From Lucinisca nassula (lineage: Eukaryota > Mollusca > Bivalvia > Lucinida > Lucinidae): DNA of 64,000 nucleotides. This document shows positions 43,501-53,690 of the stretch, one piece after another; positions within the stretch are counted from its first letter, which is position 1; each line of letters begins with the position of its first letter. The stretch is from assembly GCA_963580285.1 (NCBI GenBank), contig OY757017.1:13776538-13840537 (forward strand). Direction: 5' to 3'. The notes under the pieces were generated by a model. It was given only the letters and a program-made list of their open reading frames with translations, had not been told where the DNA came from and did not search any database. The position numbers and the translations under genes were made by a program.

Positions 43501-43679
43501 CAACGCATGTACCCCCCACCCCTCTCACCTCCCCCCACGCAATTATAAGCAATGATTGTGACAGGTGGCAGGTATTGTTTATCTCATAATTTATGGCCCT
43601 TTCAACAATAATTCAGTCGTTCTGAGATGAGACCTCGGTTTGAAACGAAGGAGGAAGGCATTCTTCTGCGACTTCTATA

Positions 43680-43981
43680 TTTGTTTGCTTGATTTGAGGT
43701 ATAACGTCCCTGTCAATACTATTTATGTCATTTTGGAGACATTGCTTACAATTTTGTGGGACTTTTACTAAACATTGATATGAAATGACATTTCGAGCAC
43801 TGTCGTCCAATGAAACCAATAAGGTTTATATGCATGGACGGTCCGACTCGCGCCACTATTCCTAGGCAGGCTTAAAACCTCTAAGCGGTTTACCAGTACT
43901 CATGTGCGGTTGGTTTCAGTTCTGCGTGGAAGCATAAGGCAGCCCAATCTATTTCTTCAAGCCCCGATGGGCGAGGGCCGA
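43680..43981 (-). mobile_element. SINE-A copy A10, near full length
   Basis: Minus strand; head ggccctcgcccatcggggct, tail gttatacctcaaatcaagca. Confidence 0.85.
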
Positions 43982-44069
43982 CACCTTATGTATGCGGCGA
44001 GAATGGGTAATTACTTGAGAAGTCAGTGGATGTTTCTTCGTCGTCTTCTTCTTCTTCTTCTGTGGTGAT

Positions 44070-44250
44070 AATGAGATAATTGTCTCGTAATATTGAGGTA
44101 ATTTTCTCGTAATTACGAGTTAATTTTCTCGTTATTACGAGTTAATTATCTCGTAATAACGAGTTAATTATCTCGTTATAACTAGTTAACTAAGTCGTAA
44201 TAACGAGATAACTAACTCGTAATAACGAGTTAATTAGCTCGTTATATCGA
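44070..44250. repeat. Palindromic minisatellite, array U2
   Basis: Same motif as U1: gagttaattatctcgtaata and relatives. Preceded by a ttcttcttcttc run at 44042. Confidence 0.8.
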
Positions 44251-44680
44251 GAATTTCAACAGCATCCAGAAGTCTTGCAGGGGCCATTGAGACCTGGTTC
44301 CAAGTGATCCTCGGTACTTTAGCTCTACTGCGTGTCAGGGCTCAGCAAGCAATAATAATGGGTATCTGTTCTAGCAGTGGTAGTGCTGTTAGCGGTGCGT
44401 TCCACTTTCTCATTTACTATTTTTATTATTTTATTTTTAAAATATATTCAATAGTATCAGCTTTCGGTCCTATGTATCCTCTGGTAAGAGACATTCTTTG
44501 GAACTGTTAAAAGGTGGTCGAAATCTATACACGGACAAAATTTAAGCATCATTTTCATTACCTATCAGAGTATTTCTCACTTTCTCTCTTTCGTTTGAGT
44601 CTTTGATTCACTGTCTTTCAATTTAAACTTAAACGTTTCCAAGAGGAAGCAGATGAAAATAAATTGTAAACACAATTACA
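44251..44680. other. Intergenic, no supported gene
   Basis: A 68-codon frame at 44304-44510 ends in a hydrophobic AT-driven stretch; not called. Confidence 0.4.
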
Positions 44681-45015
44681 GAGGAGCGTGATAGCTCAGT
44701 GGTTAGTGCACTTGCATCTGATTCTAGAGGCCCCCGGTTTGATCCCCGGAGCCGGTGATTATTTCGGTGTCCGAATAAGCTCCATTGGCATCATTTGTAG
44801 GGATGAATGTCAAAAAGTGCACCGTCCTTTGGATCGGAACGTTAACTGGAGGCCCCCTGTGCAGGAAGAGTCAACTCCTGTGCAGGTAAAGACCCCACCG
44901 TAATAACATGATTAATGTGTAGGCTTTCAACCCTACAACCTGGAATGTATGTACTGTACACCTGCGCGTAATTGTCAAATGTGACCGATCGCAGTACAAG
45001 TATAGAAAGAAAGAA
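44681..45015 (+). mobile_element. SINE-F, tRNA-like head
   Basis: Head gtgatagctcagtggttagt, B box cggtttgatccccgg, a long unique body, tail of aagaaagaaagaaag. Only copy seen in the window. Confidence 0.65.
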
Positions 45016-45390
45016 AGACATGTATATTCGTTTTGCTTTTCGAACAAACTTGAATGAAAAGATGCCGTTTAGGGCAAATTTTTGTGAGTCACTATAGTCA
45101 AGGCGATTTTTTATCGGTTTTGAAACATATCTAGTTTTCGGGTATTTCTATATTCTTTAGGAAATCTCTTTTTCATTGGATAGCTGCAAAAACTAGTTGA
45201 AAATAATTTCTTGGCTATTACTCCCGTCTTCCCGAAATAATGTTTCCCGTCAACTCCCTGATGAACCTTCAAAAATAAGGGTTTTATGACAACATGCAAA
45301 TTCACCTGACTGATTGATTGTTTGGGGTTTAACGACACATCAACCGTTGCGGGGCCAAAGAGTTAGAAGAGATAGTAGATTAGATGAACA
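45016..45390. other. Intergenic with SINE-tail fragment at 45306-45345
   Basis: gattgattgtttggggttta resembles the 3' tail of the SINEs, minus orientation. No gene. Confidence 0.4.
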
Positions 45391-45391
45391 T

Positions 45392-45476
45392 GAGGGACAG
45401 GGGAGAAGGAGTAAAATGTATGTATGTGTAGAAACAGAATAAATAGCAACACTACTCCTCTACCCTAACCTACTCA
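45392..45476. repeat. 80-bp direct duplication, left copy
   Basis: tgtgtagaaacagaataaat and agcaacactactcctctacc match 46138-46218. Confidence 0.7.
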
Positions 45477-45768
45477 CATCACGAAAACACACCTATATAA
45501 TTTTGACCCCATTGGACACCACTTTTATACAGTAAAACTTGGGTTTAAAGGAGTATACCTTATTTTGTTATTTCTGCTCTATAATATAGAATGTGGGTAC
45601 TAATTAGAACTGCCTCAATGAGGCGGTTCTGACGAAGACCCACACACCATATTTTGAGCAGAAATAAGAAAAAAAAAAAAAAAACACAATGTTTCAACGT
45701 AAAATTTTCGTTTTTTTTTTTCGGCGGTTAAGTTTACAATGTATTTGCATAGGCGTGTTTTCATAATT
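45477..45768 (+). mobile_element. MITE P1, full length
   Basis: catcacgaaaacacacctat to gcataggcgtgttttcataa; core gaactgcctcaatgaggcgg. Confidence 0.85.
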
Positions 45769-45858
45769 TCTCCTGTTTATCCGTGATGATTAACTTACCC
45801 TCAGTGGCTCAAACTACCCCTGGCTCGAATTTTTTAGTTCCATTAGGATAACACACCC

Positions 45859-46137
45859 CATTACGCAAACACGCCTATACAAATACAGTGTCATCTTTAT
45901 CGTCGAAAAAATGAAAATTTTAAGATGAAAAATTGTGAATTTTTTCTTATTTCTGCTCAAAATATAGATTGTGGGTACTCGTTAGAACCGCCTCATCGAG
46001 GCGGTTCTAACGAATACCCACAATTTTATATTTTAGAGCAGAAATAAGAAAAATAAGGTTGACCCCTGTAAACCCCAGTTTTACTATATAAAAGTGGGGT
46101 TCAAGGGAGTCAAAATTATATAGGTGTGTTTTCGTGA
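45859..46137 (-). mobile_element. MITE P1, full length, opposite orientation
   Basis: cattacgcaaacacgcctat to ataggtgtgttttcgtgatg; core gaaccgcctcatcgaggcgg perfect. Confidence 0.88.
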
Positions 46138-46218
46138 TGAGGGGAGAAAGAGAAAAATGTATGGATGTGTAGAAACAGAATAATTAGCAACACTACCCCT
46201 CTACCATAACCTACTCAA
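46138..46218. repeat. 80-bp direct duplication, right copy
   Basis: See 45392-45476. The two P1 copies and a P3-like scrap (ctcagtggctcaaactaccc at 45798) lie between. Confidence 0.7.
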
Positions 46219-46510
46219 CGGCCCCCGCCCATAGGGGCTTGAAGAAATATATGGACTGCAAGATGGATCCACGCAGAGCTGAATCCGTCCCGCACACTAG
46301 TACTTGTAAACCACTTAGAGGGTCTAAGCCTGTCCAGGAACCGCGACGCGAGGCGGACCATCCATGCTAATAAACCCTATTGGTTTCATTGGGCGACAGG
46401 GCTTGAGATGTCATTTCATCTCAATGTCGGATAAAAGTCCCACAAAATTGGAAGCAACGTCTCCAAAATGACCTTGTGTTGACGGGGACGTTAAACCGCA
46501 AATCAAACAA
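46219..46510 (+). mobile_element. SINE-A copy A11, full length with target duplication
   Basis: Head cggcccccgcccataggggc, tail aaaccgcaaatcaaacaa. Flanks ATAACCTACTCAA at 46206-46218 and 46511-46523. This copy fixes the family's boundaries. Confidence 0.92.
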
Positions 46511-46735
46511 ATAACCTACTCAAAGGGCAGCAGACCTTGCCCAACTGTCACCCAATAGGAGCTGGACGCCCCAGTGGCACACTTGCCTCACCCAATCACC
46601 CCCATAGATTAGACTGAAGCTATTCATCGACCAGTGATTGTATATACACAAAATGCAAACAGCAGCGAAAGAACTACATGTATATGTAAATGTCAAACAT
46701 ATAAAACTGATTCTAAACGGAGATGATACTTAACT

Positions 46736-46741
46736 TTTATT
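46736..46741 (-). promoter_or_regulatory. Poly(A) signal for the candidate exon
   Basis: TTTATT on the plus strand, AATAAA on the minus strand, 80 bp past the TAA at 46820. Confidence 0.35.
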
Positions 46742-46819
46742 CGAATGTATATGACCTTTACTGTTTACTGTAAAATCAATGCTGGAAATGTACCAAAAGC
46801 CTCAGCTTTCCTGGAACAT

Positions 46820-47113
46820 TTAAATTTCTCTCGAACTGATTTCTGTCTTGAGGGCACGTCCTGGCAATGACACTGTTGAAGACTTGTAACCAGTTAATGA
46901 CGCTCGGTTAGCAAGCTTACTCTTGACCGTGATCAAAATCGGATTAGTTCCGTACTTGGGATCAAGCAGAGACTCACTGTGTATGACAAATAATTGAGGA
47001 ACGTTTAGCGAAATTGTGTCTATCGAAAAAAGGTCCTTGGCGAAGACTGAAGTCGGCCTTTGCATCGAATGGCGGAATATTGCTACCTTTGCCTGTTTGA
47101 ACTTTCTGGTCAA
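46820..47113 (-). CDS. Candidate terminal exon of an unknown gene
   Basis: A minus-strand frame of about 97 codons ends in TAA at 46820. Its composition looks protein-like rather than AT-driven (for example FVIHSESLLDPKYGTNPILI, then ASLTGYKSSTVSLPGRAL). A poly(A) signal AATAAA lies 80 bp beyond the stop, at 46736-46741, and a possible acceptor (gcaatatatatag) lies at about 47130. It does not overlap any repeat family seen elsewhere in the window. No family is recognised and no upstream exon was found, since the DNA to the right is microsatellite and SINE. It could be a chance frame or the 3' exon of a gene whose other exons lie beyond; the start is not known. Confidence 0.3.
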   Translation of the reverse strand: MTRKFKQAKVAIFRHSMQRPTSVFAKDLFSIDTISLNVPQLFVIHSESLLDPKYGTNPILITVKSKLANRASLTGYKSSTVSLPGRALKTEISSREI

Positions 47114-47257
47114 AGGCCATCTATATATATTGCAAAGCGACGACTCAGATCATAGTATGATCTGAGTCTTTGCTGTGCGCACATTCACGAAGACACAAGT
47201 TTGCTTGTTGATGCTTAATTCCAGTTGAAACGCTTACAAAAACAGAGTTGGTACAAT

Positions 47258-47400
47258 TTTGAATACAATACAATACAATATAATACAATATATTCAAGGG
47301 CAGGACAGGGCAGTGCAGGCTGGGCAGGGCAGAGCAGCAATGCAGGGCAGCAGGGCAGGGCAATAAAATACACTGCAGTAAAGCTAAACGCTACACAAGA
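47258..47400. repeat. AATAC microsatellite and GGGCAG minisatellite
   Basis: aatacaatacaatacaatat then gcagggcagcagggcagggc phrases. Confidence 0.85.
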
Positions 47401-47406
47401 CAAGAG

Positions 47407-47560
47407 AGAAGCCTCCGTGGTGTAGTGGTTACGCTACTAGCCTTGTAAACCAGGGGTCGCAGGATCGATCCCGGACTTCTCCAGACTTTAGGATGAGTCT
47501 TGAAACCGAGGTCCCGTCTCCGTATGACCTAAGCTGTTGGTGGGACGTAAAAATCAAACA
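47407..47560 (+). mobile_element. SINE-E copy E2
   Basis: Head agaagcctccgtggtgtagt, loop CTTGTAA, B box aggatcgatcccgg, tail gttggtgggacgtaaaaatc; flanked by AATAC repeats. Confidence 0.82.
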
Positions 47561-47670
47561 CAATACAATACCGTGAATACAATACGAAACAATACCGTGA
47601 ATATAATACAATACAAAACAACACTACGCAACGCAATAAAATACAGAACAATACAACAAAATACAATATT
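47561..47670. repeat. AATAC microsatellite
   Basis: acaatacaataccgtgaata and related units. Confidence 0.85.
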
Positions 47671-47983
47671 GGCCCCCGCCCATCGGGGCTTGAAGAAATA
47701 CGAGTATGGGCTACATGATGCTTCCACGCAGAGCTGAAACCGACCCGCACACGAGTACTTGTAAACAGCTTAGAGGATCTAAGCCTGCCCAGGCAAAGCG
47801 GTGCGAGTCGGCCCGTCCATGCTTATAAACCCTATTGGTTTCATTGGGCGACAGGGCTTGAGATATCATTTCATCTCAATGTCGGGTAAAAGTCCCACAG
47901 AACTGGAAGCAACGTCTCCAAAATGACCTTTACAGTGTTGACTGGGAAGTTAAACCTGAGATCAAACAAACCAAAAAAAACAA
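47671..47983 (+). mobile_element. SINE-A copy A12, near full length
   Basis: Head ggcccccgcccatcggggct, tail gagatcaaacaaaccaaa. Inserted in the AATAC repeat. Confidence 0.88.
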
Positions 47984-48056
47984 AATACAATATAATACAA
48001 TACAATATATTCACAATACAATACAGTATAATACAATGCAATACAATACAATGCGT
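47984..48056. repeat. AATAC microsatellite
   Basis: Continuation of the same pentamer on the far side of the SINE. Confidence 0.85.
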
Positions 48057-48485
48057 GCATAACATCCGCGTTGTCCGGATAATAGACGAAAATAAAATGT
48101 TTGCATTTTGTCAACCACTATCCTATGGAAGTGGTGTCTACTATAAAAGGGACGGCTAGGAAGCAATGAAGGGTGCAGAAATATGTTTGATAGACTTGCT
48201 TCCACTGTAGTTTGTTTGTTTGTTTCGGGGTTTAACGGCCAACATGATCCATGTCAACGAAAGAATATTGGCGACCCGGTGGGGATCAAACCTATCACCA
48301 CGGGGATCGAATACGGGACGTCCTGGCCACGATGTTATAAAAATTCTTCATGCTCATCTCACTTGAGCATGAAATTGATCCTGCTCATATTTTTTTAAAT
48401 GCCAGCAAATGTTGACAGTTTAAAATTTATGAGCAAGATATATGGCATTCTGTGCTAATCTGAGCAGGAAAATTGCCTGATTCGT
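48057..48485. other. Intergenic with SINE tail fragment near 48212
   Basis: gtttgtttgtttcggggttt is a minus-strand SINE tail followed by a SINE-D-like aacgaaagaatattggcgac. No gene. Confidence 0.4.
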
Positions 48486-48488
48486 TTG

Positions 48489-48678
48489 TACAGTGAAATT
48501 ACGCTATTAAGACAACTTCTTTTTGTAAAAGGCTTATTTAGGAGGATGCGGTTATTCTTTCTTCGTGTTTTCTACACACAATGTCCTCTGCTCATGAACC
48601 ACCTTTGGGACTGTTCAAAAGTGGTCTTCAAGTTTTGAATAGTCCCAAAGATGGTCTTAATATAGGAATTTTACTGTA
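48489..48678 (-). mobile_element. MITE G copy G6
   Basis: Left acagtgaaattacgctatta, right tataggaattttactgta; hairpin ggactgttcaaaagtggtct / tttgaatagtcccaaa. Confidence 0.72.
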
Positions 48679-49130
48679 TTTTAATGGTTATAAACAATAA
48701 CAAGTTTCATGCTCAGCTGAGTTGAGCATGAAACATGTTTTATTATCTCGGGGCCTGATCACCTGTCAGACGCGCATGACTAGGGCCTGGTTATTCGCTT
48801 CATTTACAGAAAAAAATTCTGTACTAAGTCCTAATATATCGGAATTTCACTGTCTATGATATAGGGACAAACGAACTGAACGGTTAGCAGCCGCCATTTT
48901 AATTTGTTTGGTACATGCTTCGGTTTTTATACTTATTTATTTACCTCAATGAAAAAAAAAAAAAACTCTCAAAAGCAAACTGAGAAAATTAATGAACAAT
49001 CGCATTCAATCGTAGAACATTATCAGCGTTTGAAAGGGTTCAGTATTTTTTTCAAAGAAAAAAGAAAAAAAAAACAAAAAACGGAATATGTGTCTTTTTG
49101 ACCCCCCAACGGAAAAGACCGAGGTTAGAC
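48679..49130. other. Intergenic; G-family scrap at 48825-48855
   Basis: ctaatatatcggaatttcac is a G end. A run of A-rich DNA lies at 48950-49080. No gene. Confidence 0.4.
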
Positions 49131-49133
49131 TAA

Positions 49134-49767
49134 AGGCCCGTTTACACGACAAGATTAGTCTTATATGATTAGTCTTACAAGACAAATCTTGCCATGTAAA
49201 CCCTGCTATTACACAGTCTTGGGAGTCATGTAAGACAGTCATGGCAAATAGAACATGTTCTATTTCGACAAGACTAGTCATGCCATTTCAGCCAATCAGA
49301 GCAAAGGTGACTGAGGTTAATTACTTCCACATGAAATTTTAGAGTCAAGGCTAAACATTCCATTGATAAATTGCCCTGCATATCAAGGTGTGAAAAAAAA
49401 ATAAAGCAAATATGCCATGTAGTAGCCATCTGATCAGGATCTGCACTGTCAGGCAGATTGTGAGTTTAATGAATGCAAAACATGAAGTAATTTGATGGTT
49501 GGATATTAAAATTAGGTGTGGCTAAATTAAGCTATTCAGCCAGATAAAGGTCTTCTTTCCCTCCTCAGACTCAAAACTGCACTTGCAATTATTATCATAC
49601 ATAAAGGAATTGCAAGATAGTCTTCCTCCATTGTTTATCTCCTGATATAAGGCGGGAAAAATAAAATCATGTAAGATTTGTCATGATGTGTAAACGTAAA
49701 AATCTTTCCGGAGAAAATCATGCATGAAAAAATCATGAAAGACTAATCTTATCGTGTAAACGGGCCT
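49134..49767. mobile_element. PIF/Harbinger-like MITE, 634 bp
   Basis: Ends AGGCCCGTTTACACGACAAG and (complement) AGGCCCGTTTACACGATAAG. The match extends over about 27 bp with one mismatch. Flanked by TAA on both sides (49131-49133, 49768-49770). A 3-bp TWA duplication with these ends is the Harbinger pattern (family knowledge). No transposase. Part of MITE R lies inside at about 49430-49560. Confidence 0.8.
49430..49560. mobile_element. MITE R fragment inside the Harbinger MITE
   Basis: agccatctgatcaggatctg, gcagattgtgagtttaat and gctattcagccagataa match the R right half. Confidence 0.5.
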
Positions 49768-49844
49768 TAAGTGCCTCCATATTATTTGGTTTGGCAAGTT
49801 CCTGTGCCTGTGGCCTTGCCTGACGATACCACACCCGTGGGGGC

Positions 49845-50092
49845 ATACTGCATTTCTCCAAAAGAGCTACTTTTCCGATGAAAAATGGTGATATTTTTCT
49901 AATATATACTCCGGACATAGATTGCGGGTGCTCGTTAGAACCGCCTCAATGAGGCGGTTCTAACGAGTACCCACAACCTATGTCTTGGAGCAGATACAAT
50001 AAAAATAAAGTTTACCTCCGTAAACCCCAGTTTTCCCTATATAAAGTGGGGTTTAGAGGGGTGTTCATTACAAGGACTTGTTTACGTGATGT
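49845..50092 (+). mobile_element. MITE P2, near full length
   Basis: Core gaaccgcctcaatgaggcgg perfect; right end caaggacttgtttacgtgat. Left end truncated (ctccaaaagagctac present). Confidence 0.82.
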
Positions 50093-50572
50093 TGACCTTT
50101 CACGCTTATACATGTACGTGAAAACAAATATTGGCGAAAATTCTCGTGTATGTTACCAGAACTTGATGTTAAATTGACAGTAAACATTTGAAAGTCAAAT
50201 GCATCGTTATCGATTGCGCATTAACTGGAAATTTCTGAGCAATTTTTCGACAATTATATCTGTTTTTGCCCAGTCAGCTTGCTGTCAAATTTAATTCTTG
50301 CATAATTGAGGTTGGCTTTTTGAAGCATGGAGTAATGAAAATTGATTACTCTAGCTCTTAGAAAGGCTTACTGAATCGCTTTCAGTGGAATCATGCTCTG
50401 TAAGAGTTGCACATTCACAAATCCGCGTAGTGAAAACATCACAGTCATTATTTGAGGAAAGGCAAGGAAAGTCATGGTTTACAGTACTTTTCATATTTTT
50501 GCACTTAAACAGAAACAATGAGAGCGCCATGAACAATATTCTAAGCAAAAAATAAGAAAAAATATCACCATA
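50093..50572. other. Intergenic, no supported gene
   Basis: A 77-codon minus-strand frame at 50351-50584 contains several Cys (HDFPCLSSNNDCDVFTTRIC) but no splice or start support; noted only. The phrase ttatcgattgcgcattaact recurs near 63550. Confidence 0.35.
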
Positions 50573-51035
50573 TGACGTTGTCACGTCCGCGAAATGAACA
50601 CCCCTCTAATCCTCACTTTGTACAGAGACAACTGGGGTTCCTTGTCCTTTTGGATCATTGATCATTGTGGAATTTTGAAAATATTTGAGGGTCACTGATG
50701 AGACCTACATGGCCGAAACTGGCTAGTCTGGCCCAGAAAACATGTACACCCCATATTTTCCAATTTTATGGCGTATTCCTTGCTTCCAAAGGGTAACCCT
50801 TTGTGGAACATATTTACAGATTTATACGTTAGTTTCCTTAGTTCTGCTCCAAAACATAGTTTGTGGTACTCGTTAGAACCGCCTTAATGAGACGGTATTG
50901 AGACGGTTCTAGCGAGCACCAACAACCTAGGTTTGGAGTAAAAAACAAGAATATCCGGCACCGACTTTCAACAGAAAAGTATCCATTTTGGAGATGTAAA
51001 AATGTACTATGCCACACGGGCGTGTTATCGTAATA
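50573..51035 (-). mobile_element. MITE P2 split by repeat F
   Basis: Left tgtcacgtccgcgaaatgaa to actggggtt (50640); after the F insert it resumes at 50824 with tttccttagttctgctcc and ends cacgggcgtgttatcgtaat. The apex arm is duplicated (gagacggtattgagacggtt). Confidence 0.7.
50641..50823 (-). repeat. Repeat family F inserted in P2
   Basis: ccttgtccttttggatcatt to ccctttgtggaacatattta; the same limits as other F copies, which suggests that F is itself a mobile unit. Confidence 0.65.
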
Positions 51036-51600
51036 TATTGAGAGAGTCCATGAAATGGACACGCTTGTAAACGCTATTTTATGCAGAGAAGTGAGCTTTG
51101 CAATTGTCATATTTTTGGTCTTTTTCATATAGATTGTGGTCACCAGCATGTATTCGGATCATAACAATGTAAAATCCATCTGTATGTGTGCGTACATACG
51201 CGCGTCGTTTTCTGTTGTTGTTTTTTCTGTCACTTGAGGTTGTTGTCCTTGATTCTGTGTTTTTTCTAAGTAACTTTTTCAGTCGATTGTCAATCAATCG
51301 ACCCAAAGTTATCTGTACAATCGACCAAAAGTTATCTATACAACAGCGCGTATATTGCTGATATTCTAGTGTTGAAGGTTATGTTTTAGATCGATTTTTA
51401 TTAATCGACCTTAAGTGTATCTACAAAAGCGCTTATACTGCTAATGTCCACGTGACTACTGCTGACCAATGAAATTATACCGCGCACAACATTTGAATAA
51501 GCAGAACACAATAAAGCTAAAAATAGAAAAAAAAAACACGAAAGTACCAGGAAGGGTTTTCATTACTAAATCGGTTAAACCATATATGCCTGATTTTCCA
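51036..51600. other. Intergenic, no gene
   Basis: atcgacccaaagttatctgt and similar atcgacc phrases repeat between 51280 and 51420, related to the hairpin at 10.0 kb. Confidence 0.4.
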
Positions 51601-51604
51601 AAAT

Positions 51605-51700
51605 GTGAGATACGTAAACAGTGTAGACCAAGATCAGACGCCGCAGAATGCGGCGTCTGATCAGGGTCTATACTCTTTTTGCTTAAAGTGTGAGAATTTA
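51605..51700. mobile_element. MITE Q core
   Basis: gatcagacgccgcagaatgc and gcggcgtctgatc form a perfect hairpin, flanked by aaacagtgtagacc / ggtctatactcttttt. Confidence 0.6.
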
Positions 51701-51736
51701 AGTGTATAAGTCCAGGTTCTGGGCCGTTTTTTTTTT

Positions 51737-51888
51737 ATAAACGCTATTGGTTTCATGGGGTGGCAGGGCTTGAGATGTCATTTCATCTCAATGTCGGGTA
51801 AAAGCCCCACAAAATTGGAAGCAACGTCACCAAGATGACCTTTATAGTTTTGACGGGGACGTTAAATCTCAAATCAAACAAATCAACC
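51737..51888 (+). mobile_element. SINE-A copy A13, 3' half
   Basis: From ataaacgctattggtttc to aaatctcaaatcaaacaaat; 5' truncated. Confidence 0.8.
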
Positions 51889-52146
51889 TACACCCAGACA
51901 CAATACACACACCAGTGTTATCAATCAATCACTGTTTTGATTCATACTATTTTTAAACTTATACCGTTACAGATGTGATTACTTTTACAGTGTGGGAGGC
52001 AATAATTATATCCGTAAGCTTTCAATGTCTTCCTGAAATGCGTTGTCTAATGCGGCGGTAATTACATTTTAACTGAGCACAATCACGGAAAAGTCTAACA
52101 CAACGCTGTGAACTGTGATTTATTATGCAACAAATCACTGGATGGA
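51889..52146. other. Intergenic, no feature
   Basis: A V-like scrap gtgatttattatgcaacaaa lies at 52117. No gene. Confidence 0.4.
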
Positions 52147-52460
52147 AATCGCGAAAACACGCCCATACAAATACATTGTAAACTTTACCGCCGAAAAAAA
52201 AGAGAAAAATTTAAGATAAAACATTGTGATATTTTTCTTATTTCTGCTCAAAATATAGATTGTGGGTACTCGTTAGAACCGTCTCATCGAGGCGGTTCTA
52301 ACGAGTAGCGCTTCATCGAGGCGGTTCTGACAAGTACCGGCAATCTATATTTTAGAGCAGAAATAAGAAAAATAAGGTGTACCCCTGCAAACCCCAGTTT
52401 TACTACATAAAAGTTGGGTTCAAGGGGATCAAAATTATATGAGTGTGTTTTCGTGATGAG
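52147..52460 (-). mobile_element. MITE P1, full length with duplicated apex
   Basis: atcgcgaaaacacgcccata to gagtgtgttttcgtgatgag; core has the right apex arm twice (catcgaggcggttctaac, then catcgaggcggttctgac). Confidence 0.85.
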
Positions 52461-52589
52461 AGCGGGACGTGGAAAGTCGGCGTCAAACGGCTTCACTTGA
52501 AGATTCTATGACTTAAGACGGTAGACGTTGGTTTCTAACATCAAAATATTACAAAATGACATAAAGGGCGTGATTCAGCCGAAATGTTT

Positions 52590-52745
52590 GCGTGATCTCT
52601 TCTAACGATGGCGAAATGTGGGGGAATTTGAAGGAAACAAGATGATGATTGTCGATTGTTAGTGTTTAAGAATCGAAAAAGATCAGCTCTTGTGTGTGAT
52701 TTCTTGAGTAATAAATCGCAGTTTGTCAGTCAGTTGTCAATAGAT
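52590..52745. repeat. Repeat V, partial copy
   Basis: tcttctaacgatggcgaaat, aagatcagctcttgtgtgtg, gagtaataaatcgcagtttg; matches 17340-17490. Confidence 0.6.
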
Positions 52746-53055
52746 ATGTTGTTGACAAATATCACTAACTATAAATATTTAACCATCTTTAAGTCATATG
52801 TAGTCGCAAAATATTGTTAAAAGAGATCTAACACTTTTAAATTTAAACAATTTATGAATACAAAAAAAAAAAAAAAAAAAAAAAAATACAAGGAATTTAA
52901 GAAATTTTCGTAAAATTTGAAATGTAAATTAATGCTTTTCTTTCGAATATAAGCATACATTCACTTCTATCAATCTCATGACGAATTTGGTCACTGAGGG
53001 GGTTGTGTTATTTCTAGTTTAAGTCACGTGATCTTGTTAATCTGCCTCTCACTGA
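52746..53055. other. Intergenic, AT-rich, with poly(A) at 52861-52886
   Basis: No gene seen. Confidence 0.45.
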
Positions 53056-53057
53056 CA

Positions 53058-53125
53058 CCTTTATAACACGTATAATTTCACCACCACATTTTATCATTGT
53101 ATATGTTCTACATTGTGCATTTCAT

Positions 53126-53126
<1 letters not shown>
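53058..53126 (+). repeat. Short copy of a repeat also at 56.0 kb
   Basis: cgtataatttcaccaccaca and related, matching 56025-56090. Confidence 0.5.

Positions 53127-53190
<64 letters not shown>
53127..53190. repeat. GA microsatellite
   Basis: A pure run of ga dinucleotides of about 60 bp, followed by a G run. Confidence 0.95.
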
Positions 53191-53194
<4 letters not shown>

Positions 53195-53446
53195 TGGGGG
53201 GGGGGTTAATTTAACAGACTATAATGCATAGAAACCCCATTTGCTCCTTGCCACGTCAATTTTACCCCTGCATTTCGTTTCAGCTAGAGTTTGAAAAAAG
53301 TAGCGAGTTTTGTAGCTCTTATTGTTAGTTACTCTTCCTATTGGTGAAATTGGTAGGCTGTAATCTTTGTGGTTTTTCCTGGGCATCTGTTCCATATATT
53401 TGTAGTTTTAAATAAATTAGATGTTTATATACGAGTAGCCTAGCTC

Positions 53447-53515
53447 ACACACACACACACACACGCACGCACGCACGCACGCACGTGCACGCACGCACAC
53501 ACACACACACACACC
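53447..53515. repeat. CA / GCAC microsatellite
   Basis: cacacacacacacacgcacg and mirrored end. Confidence 0.92.
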
Positions 53516-53559
53516 CTGTGTAGTCGATCTCCCAAAAGCATTTTTCACTGTAACTGACA

Positions 53560-53690
53560 CACCTAAACAATGTGTCGTGGGTTCGATCCCATTCAGACTT
53601 TCAGATGAGTCTGTAAACCGAGGTCCCGTCTCCGTATGACATTAGCTGTTGGTGGTACTGAAAAATCAAATACACCAACTCACACTGACA
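53560..53690 (+). mobile_element. SINE-E copy E3, head-truncated
   Basis: B box gggttcgatcccattc, body aaccgaggtcccgtctccgt, tail ctgttggtggtactgaaaaa. Confidence 0.68.

Noticed and set aside
47145..48205. Frames rich in CIVLYCI or PCPALP
   Set aside because: Translations of AATAC and GGGCAG simple repeats.
50351..50584. 77-codon Cys-containing minus-strand frame
   Set aside because: Overlaps the edge of a P2 MITE, no splice or poly(A) support.
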